This document shows, piece by piece, positions 1-7,637 of a DNA stretch of 64,000 bases. The DNA comes from an uncultured Flavobacteriaceae bacterium. GTDB taxonomy: Bacteria; Bacteroidota; Bacteroidia; Flavobacteriales; Flavobacteriaceae. The position numbers and the translations under genes are program-made. How positions within the stretch are numbered: position 1 is the first letter of the stretch; each line of letters starts with the position of its first letter. The notes beneath the pieces are model-generated. The model was given only the letters and a program-made list of their open reading frames with translations. It did not search any database and was not told where the DNA came from. Where the stretch lies: contig CANMLX010000010.1 of the NCBI GenBank assembly GCA_947498845.1, positions 1 to 64,000 on the forward strand. The letters run 5' to 3'.

Positions 1-94
1 AAATTTGACTTAAAACCAGAAGATCTTGAATTTAAAACTTCCTGATTTTCAATAAATAAATTTGACGTTAGTCAGAATAAAATATCAATAAAAA

Positions 95-640
95 ATGAAA
101 CCAAAAAAGACCTACTACTTAAGTGATGGTTCAAGAGTTACTTTTGTTATTCTCGGAATAATAATGATTTCAGCATCAATTTTCTTTATAAATTGGGCAT
201 ATGAAGACATAAAATTCGAATTTGAATTTAAAAATTTATTATCATTACTTATTATACTTCTATGCATTAACCTTGGATATAAAGCTATAAAAAAGTTATA
301 CGTACTCATAAGATATAATATACCTATTGTAGAATTATACGATTCGTTTATGGTTGTAGCATTATACCCTGGAGGCAGATATACTTTTGCATATAAAACA
401 TTATTTGGTAAATTCAATTATTCTAAAATAAAGTATTCAGATATAGAATCCATTTACAGAAATAAGAAGTTTATAAGAGCAGACTATTCGAGAGTTCAAG
501 GTTATACATTTATAACTGGGACTATTGATAATAAAAAGTTTGATATTCCTACAATTATTGGTGCTATTGGAAGTTCTAATTATCTAAATTTAAAAATAAA
601 CCTAAATCAGGAAGATTTCGATGTCAGCAAAATGATTTAA
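95..640 (+). CDS. Small membrane protein of unknown function
   Basis: I do not recognise this 181-residue protein. Residues about 14-34 and 46-66 are two strongly hydrophobic stretches that look like transmembrane helices. The remaining C-terminal two thirds is polar and rich in Lys, Tyr and Ile, as in a small cytosolic beta-rich domain attached to a two-helix membrane anchor; that reading is inference. The ATG at 95 follows an A-rich leader with no Shine-Dalgarno, normal for Bacteroidetes. It is the first of several + strand orphan genes with no functional link to each other, separated by dispersed repeats. Confidence 0.6.
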   Translation: MKPKKTYYLSDGSRVTFVILGIIMISASIFFINWAYEDIKFEFEFKNLLSLLIILLCINLGYKAIKKLYVLIRYNIPIVELYDSFMVVALYPGGRYTFAYKTLFGKFNYSKIKYSDIESIYRNKKFIRADYSRVQGYTFITGTIDNKKFDIPTIIGAIGSSNYLNLKINLNQEDFDVSKMI

Positions 641-654
641 AAAGTTGCTAACAC

Positions 655-880
655 TAGTAACCGTTGCATAAGACTCTAAAGCATTATACAGCAATCCATA
701 ATTTTTGAGTTTAAGCTCTGATTTTCTCAGCAGATATAATAATACCTACAGCAATACAACTATCACTAAACCGCTTATTTTATGCCTAAAAAGGCATTGA
801 AGCCCTCTGTGGACTTCTATCCGTGATTTATTTGCTAACTTTAGTGCTTAAACACGTAACGAAATCATACACGCGTCCGT
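655..880. repeat. Dispersed repeat A (copy 1, about 225 bp)
   Basis: Non-coding sequence that recurs almost unchanged at 11278-11501. Both copies start with GTAACCGTTGC and run through the same text (CAGCAGATATAATAATACC, AAACCGCTTATTTTATGCCT, GTGGACTTCTATCCG) to AACGAAATCATACAC. A decayed partial copy lies at about 7480-7565. No ORF is conserved across the copies. This fills most of the gap between the first two genes. Confidence 0.85.
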
Positions 881-987
881 AAGACTGTTTCAAACCTATT
901 ATTTTGGGTTTGGTATTCAGATAGGTGTCTTTAAAAAATCTCAAATACGAGATTTTTAGAGAAGGAAAATTAGTTTTGAGACCGTCT
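881..987. mobile_element. MITE-like inverted-repeat element
   Basis: Imperfect terminal inverted repeats AAGACTGTTTCAAAC (881-895) and GTTTTGAGACCGTCT (973-987) bound a 107-bp non-coding segment. Inside is a perfect 9-bp hairpin, AAAAATCTC / GAGATTTTT, at 934-957. Its T-rich end could also terminate transcription from the upstream gene. The ends resemble insertion-sequence termini. I see no clear target-site duplication, so calling it a MITE is inference. Confidence 0.5.
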
Positions 988-1024
988 GCCGTTGGCAAAG
1001 ATTAAAAATGCGATAAAAGAATCA

Positions 1025-1663
1025 ATGAGGATATTAAGTAAACTTTTAGGTAAACACTCATCTGGAAGATATCACCAGTTTAGAATAAGAGTTGATAAGA
1101 AATCGTCTATAGGTGATGATGAATTTTCAGGGTGGTGGCTTATTGAAGACGAAGTATCCTTTGAAGAATCGAAAGCTTACAAATCAATAGATGTTATGTA
1201 TGAATCATGCAGGAGTCATGAAGCTTACATTTATCCAGACTTATTAAGCCATTTAGGCATAATTAAAGGTACACCCCCTAATCGACTGGATTTGCCCGAA
1301 GAGGATACGATCTATTTACTGAAAGGCCCAAACCGTGGAAAGATTATTTTATCTATATCCAGAGAAAAAGGAATACGATTTTTATTTCCATTTAAAACAA
1401 CAACTCCAGAATATACAGATTCAATTTTGCAATTTATTTCCAGAGAAAAGATAACTGCCGCATTTATCTTTGAAAACCATATGGCAATTTCTAAAGAAAA
1501 AAATTCCGATAGATATGAATGGTTTAAGGCTATTAAGGCATCAATGAAACAAGAAAATGGAGAAGATATTTCTATGCAGTATTTTAATCGAAAAGAATTC
1601 CTCGACGCTCTGCGTCGGGGTTTCCGAAGAAGTTGTCATTCCCGTGAAATCGAAGATTCATGA
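1025..1663 (+). CDS. Hypothetical protein, C-terminus probably truncated by a repeat
   Basis: Unrecognised cytosolic protein of about 212 residues with no signal peptide or membrane segment. A longer reading begins at TTG 992, but that codon lies inside a CGTTGGC boundary motif that also precedes other genes here, so I prefer ATG 1025. The last 20 or so residues, starting at the Leu-Asp-Ala-Leu-Arg-Arg stretch, are encoded by a GC-rich hairpin (1600-1620) and repeat text that recurs in other intergenic regions. The natural C-terminus has therefore probably been replaced by an inserted repeat. Function unknown. Confidence 0.5.
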   Translation: MRILSKLLGKHSSGRYHQFRIRVDKKSSIGDDEFSGWWLIEDEVSFEESKAYKSIDVMYESCRSHEAYIYPDLLSHLGIIKGTPPNRLDLPEEDTIYLLKGPNRGKIILSISREKGIRFLFPFKTTTPEYTDSILQFISREKITAAFIFENHMAISKEKNSDRYEWFKAIKASMKQENGEDISMQYFNRKEFLDALRRGFRRSCHSREIEDS

Positions 1664-1850
1664 ATACAAAAATTTGAAATAGTTATTAATGAATAAAACG
1701 GGAATCTAAATAGTGAAATTTCGGTTTTTGACCCTAAGGTCAAAATGAAACGAGCGAAACCTGTGCTGAGTGTCACATTGAGCTTTGTCGAAATGCGCAG
1801 TCGAAGCATACCCCTATGGCTCTGCCTCGGGGATAGTTCGTTTCAAGAAA
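1600..1850. repeat. Cluster of REP-like hairpins and dispersed repeats
   Basis: A CCTCGACGC-TCT-GCGTCGGGG hairpin at 1600-1620 is followed by GTCATTCCCGTGAA, then GTCACATTGAGC...GTCGAAATGCGCAGTCGAAGC (about 1770-1807) and a CCCC...CCTCGGGG stretch (1810-1833). Related text in inverted form occurs at 6587-6617 (CATTTCGACTGCGCTCAATG), and weaker relatives at about 21390 and 45435. These look like short interspersed repeats, not genes. The first hairpin supplies the 3' end of the upstream reading frame. Confidence 0.65.
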
Positions 1851-1926
1851 TTTTTTATTTATTTTCACATGATAGAATAAAAACGATTTGCCAACTAAAC
1901 AATTTTTAACTAAATGACATCATAAC

Positions 1927-2958
1927 ATGAAAGAAGCTACAGACATACGAAGCATTGGTCGAGTTGATGGTATTAACAAAGATGCCTCTTACACCATGAA
2001 GATTGCTCCCAATGGGCAACTATGGTTTATTGGAGGCACAAACAGCACTCAAATTTATCGTTTTGATGGATTGAATGCCTATAAATGGGAAATAAATGAA
2101 GCTGTTGCAGAAGGTTTAACAAAACTAACTTTCTCAGAAAATGAGGTTTTTTTCAATGTTTCACACTATACTACTCCAAACCCAACCGTTCTAAAAATTA
2201 ATGAAAACTCTGCCGAGAAGTGGATTTGCGAGGATTTGATTAATCATGTAATTCTATCTATGGTTTATACCCAAATGGGGTTAGTCTGTCTATTTACAGA
2301 TCACCTTGAAACCAAAATAAGAATTTGGAAAACAAAACAATTTATTCCCCTCGAAATATCTGAACCGATTGAAGAAATAACCTTGTTAGACCTTACAAGT
2401 GACGGACACCTGCTAATCCTTGGCGAAAAGAAAGGCATTGTGTATGATGTAGCAAATGAAAAGGTCTTAAACACATTTTCCACATATAGGTCTCAGATGA
2501 AATTTATCACTTGTGGAAAATATAATATTAGTTATTGTGATACGCGCATAGAAATAAGGGATTCAATAGGTCATCTCATCGATGATATTGACACGTTTGG
2601 CCAATCTGAGCATCCGATAAGCAAAATTATTGAGAGTATTGATTCAAAAGATTATGTGGACATACAGAATATAGCTTATATAGATGATGAACACATTTTG
2701 ATCCATTTTATAGATCGTCAAGGTAACAAAAGGCATTATTTGAGGGTTTTACATATTCCAACAATGTCGTTAGATTTTCACCCGTTAGATGGTTGTTTAA
2801 AATCAAAACAACCTTTATATGAATGTTATTTTGATAAATCAGGCGCACTATGGCTAAATCAGTACACTAAAAACGATTGCAGCAAATTTATTGTAATGCG
2901 TCAAGGACCAAAAAAGCCATATATGATAGACAAAGCCAGTCGTATTTTTAAACCCTAA
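1927..2958 (+). CDS. Predicted beta-propeller-like protein of unknown function
   Basis: This 343-residue protein has no signal peptide or membrane helix and is probably cytosolic. Short beta-rich segments of the type Ala-Pro-Asn-Gly-Gln-Leu-Trp-Phe (about residues 27-34) and Asp-Lys-Ser-Gly-Ala-Leu-Trp-Leu (about 302-309) resemble blades of ligand-free beta-propellers seen in two-component-regulator and WD40-like proteins. I cannot assign a family. The TAA stop overlaps a CTAACG motif that pairs with a CGTTAGC 60 bp downstream, just before the next gene, like the ends of a gene cassette. The DNA does not suggest a role. Confidence 0.55.
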   Translation: MKEATDIRSIGRVDGINKDASYTMKIAPNGQLWFIGGTNSTQIYRFDGLNAYKWEINEAVAEGLTKLTFSENEVFFNVSHYTTPNPTVLKINENSAEKWICEDLINHVILSMVYTQMGLVCLFTDHLETKIRIWKTKQFIPLEISEPIEEITLLDLTSDGHLLILGEKKGIVYDVANEKVLNTFSTYRSQMKFITCGKYNISYCDTRIEIRDSIGHLIDDIDTFGQSEHPISKIIESIDSKDYVDIQNIAYIDDEHILIHFIDRQGNKRHYLRVLHIPTMSLDFHPLDGCLKSKQPLYECYFDKSGALWLNQYTKNDCSKFIVMRQGPKKPYMIDKASRIFKP

Positions 2959-3024
2959 CGTAAAACTAAACTGTCTAGAACACCATGGAAACTTCATTAA
3001 AACACACATAACCAATCCGTTAGC
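2955..3024. repeat. attC-like boundary (CTAACG ... CGTTAG)
   Basis: CTAACG at the stop codon of the upstream gene and CGTTAGC at 3018-3024 form complementary outer ends of a 70-bp spacer between two unrelated + strand genes. The layout resembles the R boxes of integron attC sites (RYYYAAC ... GTTRRRY), but a clear pair of inner boxes is not visible. Cassette-boundary status is inference. Confidence 0.35.
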
Positions 3025-3050
3025 TTTAATTTAGAGAAGCCTTTATTCGA

Positions 3051-3830
3051 ATGTTGAATTTTTTTAAAAATAATAGAAATAAAAACCTTCCAAAACGCTT
3101 TTGGAATGATGAAGATTTAACTAAATCTGAACTTGAAGAATTTCAAAAAGATGTTTTATTCCAAAGATGTTTAAGTAGTGCTGAATTTATCGAAATACTA
3201 GACTCTGAGTTTACTCCATTTATTAAATCTCTGGGGTTTAAAGGTCGAAAAAACAACTTCTATAAAATTGAAGGCTCTTTAATTCAAACTATCGGAATTT
3301 TTAAAAATAAATATGGAGGAGACTGTTCATTAACTTTAGGTTTACACATAAAGGACTTCCCAATAAGAAATTCAGATAAATTAATTGATAACAAAAAGTT
3401 TACACCTTCTCATTCGATAATCCAAAAAACAGTAGAATTGGATAACGGAAATACAACCTTAAGATATGGTAATACAAAAGAAGAAGGTAATGAAACTGTC
3501 ATTTTAATGAATTCCATTGTAGAAAAAAAAGGATTAATGTTTTTTAAAAAATTTTCTGAATACCCACATCCATTTGACAAAATAAAAATATCTGATATTG
3601 AAAACCCTTCAGAAAAATTCTCTGAATACGGAATTGACAAGAAAATGCTAAATTGGATTCATTTCAAAAAATTCCTTGCAAGGTTTAACCATCTGAATGG
3701 TAATAATGATATAGCTTTAAGACTTCTAAAAAAGGCTAGAGAAGATGAATATTATTCAGATAGATTTACTTCTATTGGTGTTTCACCTTTAATAGAAGGA
3801 ATAGATAAAATGATAGTAAAATACAGCTAA
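3051..3830 (+). CDS. DUF4304-like protein
   Basis: A 259-residue soluble protein. Residues about 45-100 (a Phe-Lys-Gly-Arg-Lys stretch, then Phe-Tyr-Lys-Ile-Glu-Gly and a Leu-Thr-Leu-Gly-Leu-His strand) fit the N-terminal pattern of DUF4304 proteins, which have no established biochemical function. The C-terminal part is helical and Lys-rich. It is flanked by CGTTAGC 27 bp before the ATG and by GCTAACAC at the stop codon, so it looks like one unit of a cassette-like series. The family call rests on pattern memory only. Confidence 0.5.
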   Translation: MLNFFKNNRNKNLPKRFWNDEDLTKSELEEFQKDVLFQRCLSSAEFIEILDSEFTPFIKSLGFKGRKNNFYKIEGSLIQTIGIFKNKYGGDCSLTLGLHIKDFPIRNSDKLIDNKKFTPSHSIIQKTVELDNGNTTLRYGNTKEEGNETVILMNSIVEKKGLMFFKKFSEYPHPFDKIKISDIENPSEKFSEYGIDKKMLNWIHFKKFLARFNHLNGNNDIALRLLKKAREDEYYSDRFTSIGVSPLIEGIDKMIVKYS

Positions 3831-4296
3831 CACACTATAAAACATAACTAATAAGAGTTAATTCGAAAGGGTTAGATTTATTTACAAAGACCGCCAAATT
3901 TTTAATTTGGCTTTAAAACAGAAAAGTTAAAACAAAATATAAAAATTAAGCTCTGTGTTAATCCGAAAAGTAGTGTCTTTTTGTACGCTACATTTCATTC
4001 ATAAACCGTTAGGTAATATTTTAACCCGTCTTGAATAAAGGCTACATAATTTTAAACATTATGACTCCATATATCGGGTTTTAATAACCCCAGATTTAAG
4101 TAAAAGACCATTTTCCAAAATAGAAAAATTAACAGCTAACTGTTCGGAAAGATTCATCTTTGGCTCAAAAAGTACTCTAGAATCTCATTTGACCACAAAA
4201 CAAGAATCTTAACGACCTTATAAACGAAGCAGAATCAATAACAGAGATTTTTGCTAAATTAAAAGAATTAGGATTGTAAAAATACTAAACACAACA
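3831..4296. other. Intergenic stretch with a repeat and decayed coding remnant
   Basis: About 465 bp without an intact gene. From 3870 to 4015 it holds a dispersed repeat with a GCCAAATTTTTAATTTGGC hairpin, ending in ACCGTTAGGT. From about 4080 to 4279, + strand reading frames in two phases look like a decayed gene: a frame starting Pro-Asp-Leu-Ser-Lys-Arg, then after a stop and phase change a frame ending Phe-Ala-Lys-Leu-Lys-Glu-Leu-Gly-Leu-stop. I cannot identify the parent gene. Confidence 0.4.
3870..4015. repeat. Dispersed repeat with GCCAAAT/ATTTGGC hairpin (copy 1)
   Basis: The perfect 8-bp hairpin GCCAAATT-TTT-AATTTGGC at 3893-3911 is followed by the text AGAAAAGTTAAAACAAAAT, TTAAGCTCTGTGTTAAT and TAGTGTCTTTTTGTACGC. 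Relatives lie at 4829-4900 (arms GCTAAAT/ATTTAGC), 12341-12410 (arms GCCAAATC/GATTTGGC) and 21726-21795 (no hairpin). The hairpin arms vary in a compensated way between copies. That suggests the fold is maintained, or that the parent element had a structural end. Confidence 0.7.
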
Positions 4297-4716
4297 ATGG
4301 CTATGAATATCACTAAAGAAGGAAATATAGAAATTAACTCAAGTATCATATTCAAAGGACAGCATCCCGATGACATTCATAAGGTATTTGGTTTGCAATC
4401 TTCACAAGACGTTTACCATAATGGCTGGACCTATATTTCATACAAATGCCTTGAATCTGGAAATGACAAAATAGACATTTCATTTAGATTTTATAAAAAA
4501 GCCTTAATGCGTATTGACTTAATACCCTTAATCACATTAAATTCAGATAATCATTGGGATAATTGGTCAGAAACCAAAGAATTCAAATTAAAAGAAATAT
4601 ATGATGAATGGCTTACATCTAAAATTGGAGAGAAAAGAAAGTTTAGTTGGGGGGGAATAGAGTCTATTTATGATTCTAGAAGTTACAATTCCAGAATCGT
4701 TCTGATATATAAATAA
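4297..4716 (+). CDS. Hypothetical protein
   Basis: Unrecognised 139-residue soluble protein, with ATG starts at 4297 and 4303. The N-terminal half reads like a small beta-sheet domain (alternating hydrophobic residues around Asp-Ile-His-Lys-Val-Phe-Gly, then Gly-Trp-Thr-Tyr-Ile-Ser-Tyr). The C-terminal half has a helix followed by a GGGGGG-encoded Trp-Gly-Gly turn. No signal peptide or membrane helix. It sits alone between two repeat-bearing spacers. Confidence 0.5.
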   Translation: MAMNITKEGNIEINSSIIFKGQHPDDIHKVFGLQSSQDVYHNGWTYISYKCLESGNDKIDISFRFYKKALMRIDLIPLITLNSDNHWDNWSETKEFKLKEIYDEWLTSKIGEKRKFSWGGIESIYDSRSYNSRIVLIYK

Positions 4717-4828
4717 ACTAAGCACATCAAGATATAAAGGCAACGCTTCACCTATAAAAAAGAGTTGAGCAACACCCACAAGGTATAAAAAAACATAGGG
4801 CTTTTGTGTTAACTCTAAAGTTCTGTGT

Positions 4829-4900
4829 TTATTTACAAAGTTCGCTAAATATAAAATTTAGCATTTATAGTAGAAAAGATAAAAGCAAAATATTTATATT
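4829..4900. repeat. Dispersed repeat with GCTAAAT/ATTTAGC hairpin (copy 2)
   Basis: TTTACAAAG, then a GCTAAAT-ATAAA-ATTTAGC hairpin at 4844-4862, then AGAAAAGATAAAAGCAAAAT. It is the second copy of the element at 3870-4015, with a substituted but still paired stem. Upstream text (CTCTAAAGTTCTGTGTTTAT) also has a relative near 10900. The rest of the 296-bp gap holds no gene I can support. Confidence 0.6.
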
Positions 4901-5012
4901 TAGTTTAGTAATTAACCAAAGCAAAAGCGCTTATCAACTAACTTACGTTTCTTACACTTAACATTGTAAATAATTAGGAGAACTTACCTTTTCAAAAAAA
5001 AATAAGCTCATA

Positions 5013-5354
5013 ATGAATAATAAAAGCGAAAACTATTTTCTAGACCAAAAGGCGAACATAATTTATAAAGAATCTATTATTTCTCGTAAAAAAGTAACTG
5101 ATCTGAATGAAAAAGAAGTTTTTGAGTTAATCAAATCTAAAAATGTTCAGGTATGTATTCATTCAGAGCAAAATAAGCTAGATTGGATTGAAAAAACTAA
5201 ACTAAATGAATTACTAAAAACCCTAAAAAACCATATAAATAATTGGACAAACCCCAAAGATTACTCTCAATTTGATAATGGCTATTGCTATTTCGCAGAA
5301 TTGTGGAAAATGAAATACGGCGAAAAGTTAATACTGTTATACTACAGACACTAA
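5013..5354 (+). CDS. Hypothetical small protein
   Basis: 113 residues, polar and helical through the first 80 (many Lys, Asn and Glu). It ends with a more hydrophobic Tyr/Trp-rich strand and a Leu-Leu-Tyr-Tyr-Arg-His terminus. No signal peptide, no membrane helix and no recognisable motif. The reading frame is clean, and base use resembles its + strand neighbours. I cannot propose a function. Confidence 0.45.
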   Translation: MNNKSENYFLDQKANIIYKESIISRKKVTDLNEKEVFELIKSKNVQVCIHSEQNKLDWIEKTKLNELLKTLKNHINNWTNPKDYSQFDNGYCYFAELWKMKYGEKLILLYYRH

Positions 5355-5452
5355 GTAAAAACTTGAGAATCAAAAACTGATCTAAAAATAACAAAATGGT
5401 AACAAAATGTATAGTTCATTGTTGCGAATTTTCCTATCAGAAAATCATAACG

Positions 5453-5522
5453 GCTAAACAGTAGGCATTTCTTTTTTGCTATCTTAGTATTTTAGCAACG
5501 AAACTATACACTAACTGTTAGC
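5453..5522. repeat. attC-like nested inverted repeat upstream of a Crp-like gene
   Basis: Outer arms GCTAAACAG (5453-5461) and CTGTTAGC (5515-5522) enclose inner arms TTGCTA (5476-5481) and TAGCAA (5493-5498). The site ends 14 bp before the ATG of the Crp-like gene. Nested arms with a GTTAGC terminus resemble integron attC architecture. It could equally be a hairpin terminator plus leader for the neighbouring genes. Confidence 0.35.
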
Positions 5523-5536
5523 AATAACAAACAAAA

Positions 5537-6121
5537 ATGAGTGATATTATCTCTTATTTAGAAAAACAGCTCGAACTATCTTTACAAGAAAAACAAGCAA
5601 TAATTGATTCCATAAGAAAAAAAACACTATTAAAAAATGATGTTTTTATTCATCAAGGAAATATTTCCAATAAACTAGCTTATTTAGAACATGGTGCTTT
5701 TCGTATGTTTTATACTACAGAAAATGGAGACGAAGTAAATACTGAATTTATTCTTTCAAATGGCTTTGTTGCAGATTACGTTAATTTTCTCAAAAAAGAA
5801 CCAAGTTCGGTAACCATTTCAGCAATGGAAAATTCAAAAATTTGTATACTTGACTTAAAGAGTTTAAATAAATCTTTAATTGATAAACTAGATTTTTTTG
5901 GAAAAAATTATGTTCAAAAAAAATGTTTACCTCTATTGTTAGATTATCAAATTATTGTAGCAGAAAAACCTTTTTTACGATATAAAATACTTGAACAAAA
6001 ATACCCTGAATATATTCGTAGAATTCCCCAAAAACATATTGCAAGCTATTTGAAAATCAGACCAGAAACACTAAGTAGAATAAAACGGAAACTTCTTGAT
6101 TTCAATCAACTTAATTGTTAA
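5537..6121 (+). CDS. Crp/Fnr-family transcriptional regulator
   Basis: A 194-residue protein with the standard family layout. Residues about 10-115 form a cyclic-nucleotide-binding-like beta barrel (Gly-Asn-Ile-Ser-Asn-Lys-Leu-Ala-Tyr-Leu, then Gly-Ala-Phe-Arg-Met-Phe). Residues about 160-190 form a winged helix (His-Ile-Ala-Ser-Tyr-Leu, then Arg-Pro-Glu-Thr-Leu-Ser-Arg-Ile). There is no N-terminal cysteine cluster, so it is not an iron-sulphur FNR; the ligand is unknown. The tautomerase gene follows 47 bp downstream on the same strand and is its likeliest target or partner (inference). A paralogue of similar size lies at 12978-13544. Confidence 0.85.
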   Translation: MSDIISYLEKQLELSLQEKQAIIDSIRKKTLLKNDVFIHQGNISNKLAYLEHGAFRMFYTTENGDEVNTEFILSNGFVADYVNFLKKEPSSVTISAMENSKICILDLKSLNKSLIDKLDFFGKNYVQKKCLPLLLDYQIIVAEKPFLRYKILEQKYPEYIRRIPQKHIASYLKIRPETLSRIKRKLLDFNQLNC

Positions 6122-6168
6122 TTATCAATTTTAATTTTGCTGTATTAATAATACTAAAAATTAAAATT

Positions 6169-6423
6169 ATGCCATTCGTTAATGTAAGAACATTTAAAGG
6201 AGCACTATCTAACCAAGAAAAAAAAGAACTTCAAAACAAGATTACAGACTTATTAATAGAATATGAAGGAAAAGGAAATCCTGAATTTAAAAAATTTGTT
6301 TGGGTAATGTTAGAAGAGGAGGAACCTATAAACTGGATGATTGGAGGTACAACAATCTCTGATATATTGGATAACACGCCGTTATATAAAAAAAATTATC
6401 TTGATAATCTCTCCGAAAAATAA
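6169..6423 (+). CDS. Tautomerase-family protein (4-oxalocrotonate tautomerase-like)
   Basis: 84 residues beginning Met-Pro-Phe-Val-Asn-Val. Family members use the N-terminal proline, exposed after Met removal, as the catalytic base, so ATG 6169 is chosen over the longer in-frame reading from 6115, which would bury Pro-1. The Ser-Asn-Gln-Glu-Lys-Lys-Glu helix and the length (usual 60-85) fit the 4-OT group. The substrate cannot be read from sequence. It lies directly downstream of a Crp-like regulator and is probably co-transcribed. Confidence 0.75.
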   Translation: MPFVNVRTFKGALSNQEKKELQNKITDLLIEYEGKGNPEFKKFVWVMLEEEEPINWMIGGTTISDILDNTPLYKKNYLDNLSEK

Positions 6424-6690
6424 AAATAATACCATTTCCTAATTGAATTTACTGTAAAGTAAAAAGATGATTTTTGGAATTTTACAAATCAGAAAAAATT
6501 AGCATAGCCATAGCTCAATGTCATTAAGTTAAGAAGTTTTCATCATTAAACTAAATGCGTTTATTTTTATAAAAACGTGTAATTCAATTACATTTCGACT
6601 GCGCTCAATGTGACAAATTATACAAATTGAGCTTAACTTAATGATATTGAACTAATGCTATACAATGCTTTTTGTGAAGCATTACATCCA

Positions 6691-6710
6691 CCTTCCCTTT
6701 AAAGGGAAGG
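6691..6710. repeat. Perfect 20-bp palindrome, REP-like
   Basis: CCTTCCCTTTAAAGGGAAGG equals its own reverse complement. A related hairpin lies 175 bp further on at 6885-6905 (CTCCTCC...GGAGGAG), and a third (CTCCCTTAGGGAG) lies inside recG near 32535. These belong to one class of short purine/pyrimidine hairpin repeats. Confidence 0.75.
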
Positions 6711-6949
6711 AATTATTTAACGTGATTTTTATTTAAATTCTAATAAATGATTTGTTGTTATAATTATGAAAATCAAATACTTGTCAGAATTACACCCATA
6801 TTATTTATACAATATTAGCATAGTATTGATTATTATCATCTTATAAATCGAGCTCACCTTTAAATTAAACGAGCTCTAATAATTCTCCTCCTTTAAAAGG
6901 AGGAGTGGTTTTATTCCCAAAGGGATAAAATTGAGGTGATTGTTTACAG

Positions 6950-7466
6950 CTATTTAAAATGCTTTGATATGTTTTGAAGTACAAATGATAAATTTTCAAA
7001 AACGAGTTTATTTTCAAATCTTATTAGAGTAAATCCCAGAGCCTCCAAATGTTTGGTTCTTTCCAGATCATAATTGGCTTGTGCAAAATTGAAATGCACT
7101 GCACCGCCTAGTTCAATTATAAGTTTTTCTCCGGGGCAGTAAAAATCTACAATAAAATTATCAATACTGTGCTATTTTCTAAATTTACGACCTTTTAACT
7201 GTTTTCTTTGAAGGTATTTCCATAATGTATAGCTAAATCAATATAAAATGGCATATAATATTTAGAAATAAAAAGTTAAAGATTGAGGAGAAAAACACAG
7301 TCATAGCATAGCTATGACGCGTATTTTAAACGAAAATATTTGGCTTTTTATACTAAAGATTACTGTTATTTTATATTGATTTAGCTATAGCTTCAGCTGG
7401 TGTTAAGTGTTTACGCAGTTGCTTTCTTCGTTCTTCTAGATATTTACGGTTATGTATTTTGGTCAT
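6950..7466 (-). pseudogene. DUF559 (VSR-like endonuclease) gene, broken by a MITE, a stop and an active-site change
   Basis: Reading the - strand from ATG 7466, codons give Met-Thr-Lys-Ile-His-Asn-Arg-Lys-Tyr-Leu and run to Leu-Thr-Pro-Ala-Glu-Ala. The frame is then cut by the MITE at 7228-7389. After the MITE it resumes with Thr-Leu-Trp-Lys-Tyr-Leu-Gln and continues through Phe-Ile-Val-Asp-Phe-Tyr-Cys-Pro to the stop at 6950-6952. Removing 160 bp (the MITE plus one TA) restores 119 codons exactly, the normal size for the family. Two further lesions are present: a TAG at codon 45 where a Gln is expected, and Gly at position 67 in Ile-Glu-Leu-Gly-Gly, where the family has the catalytic-type Asp of Glu-Leu-Asp-Gly. 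Confidence 0.85.
7228..7389. mobile_element. MITE with perfect 22-bp terminal inverted repeats and TA duplication
   Basis: The ends at 7228-7249 (starting TATAGCTAAATC) and 7368-7389 (ending GATTTAGCTATA) are perfect 22-bp inverted repeats, including the flanking TA on each side. Excising 160 bp leaves one TA and rejoins the host DUF559 frame, so TA is the target-site duplication, as for IS630/Tc1-mariner-type transposition. No coding capacity. The interior contains ATAGCATAGCTATG, also present in the neighbouring element at 7638-7812. Confidence 0.85.
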
Positions 7467-7637
7467 ATAGTTTATTTTATACTAAATTCTTATGTGTCAT
7501 ACCCGTTACTACGGCAATACATCTATTGCTAAACTGCTTATTTTATACCTAAAAAGGCATTTTAAATGAAAAATAGAGACTACACAGACGCCTAAGTTAC
7601 TTTTTGGCGTTTTCTTGATAAACTTTAGATACTTCTT

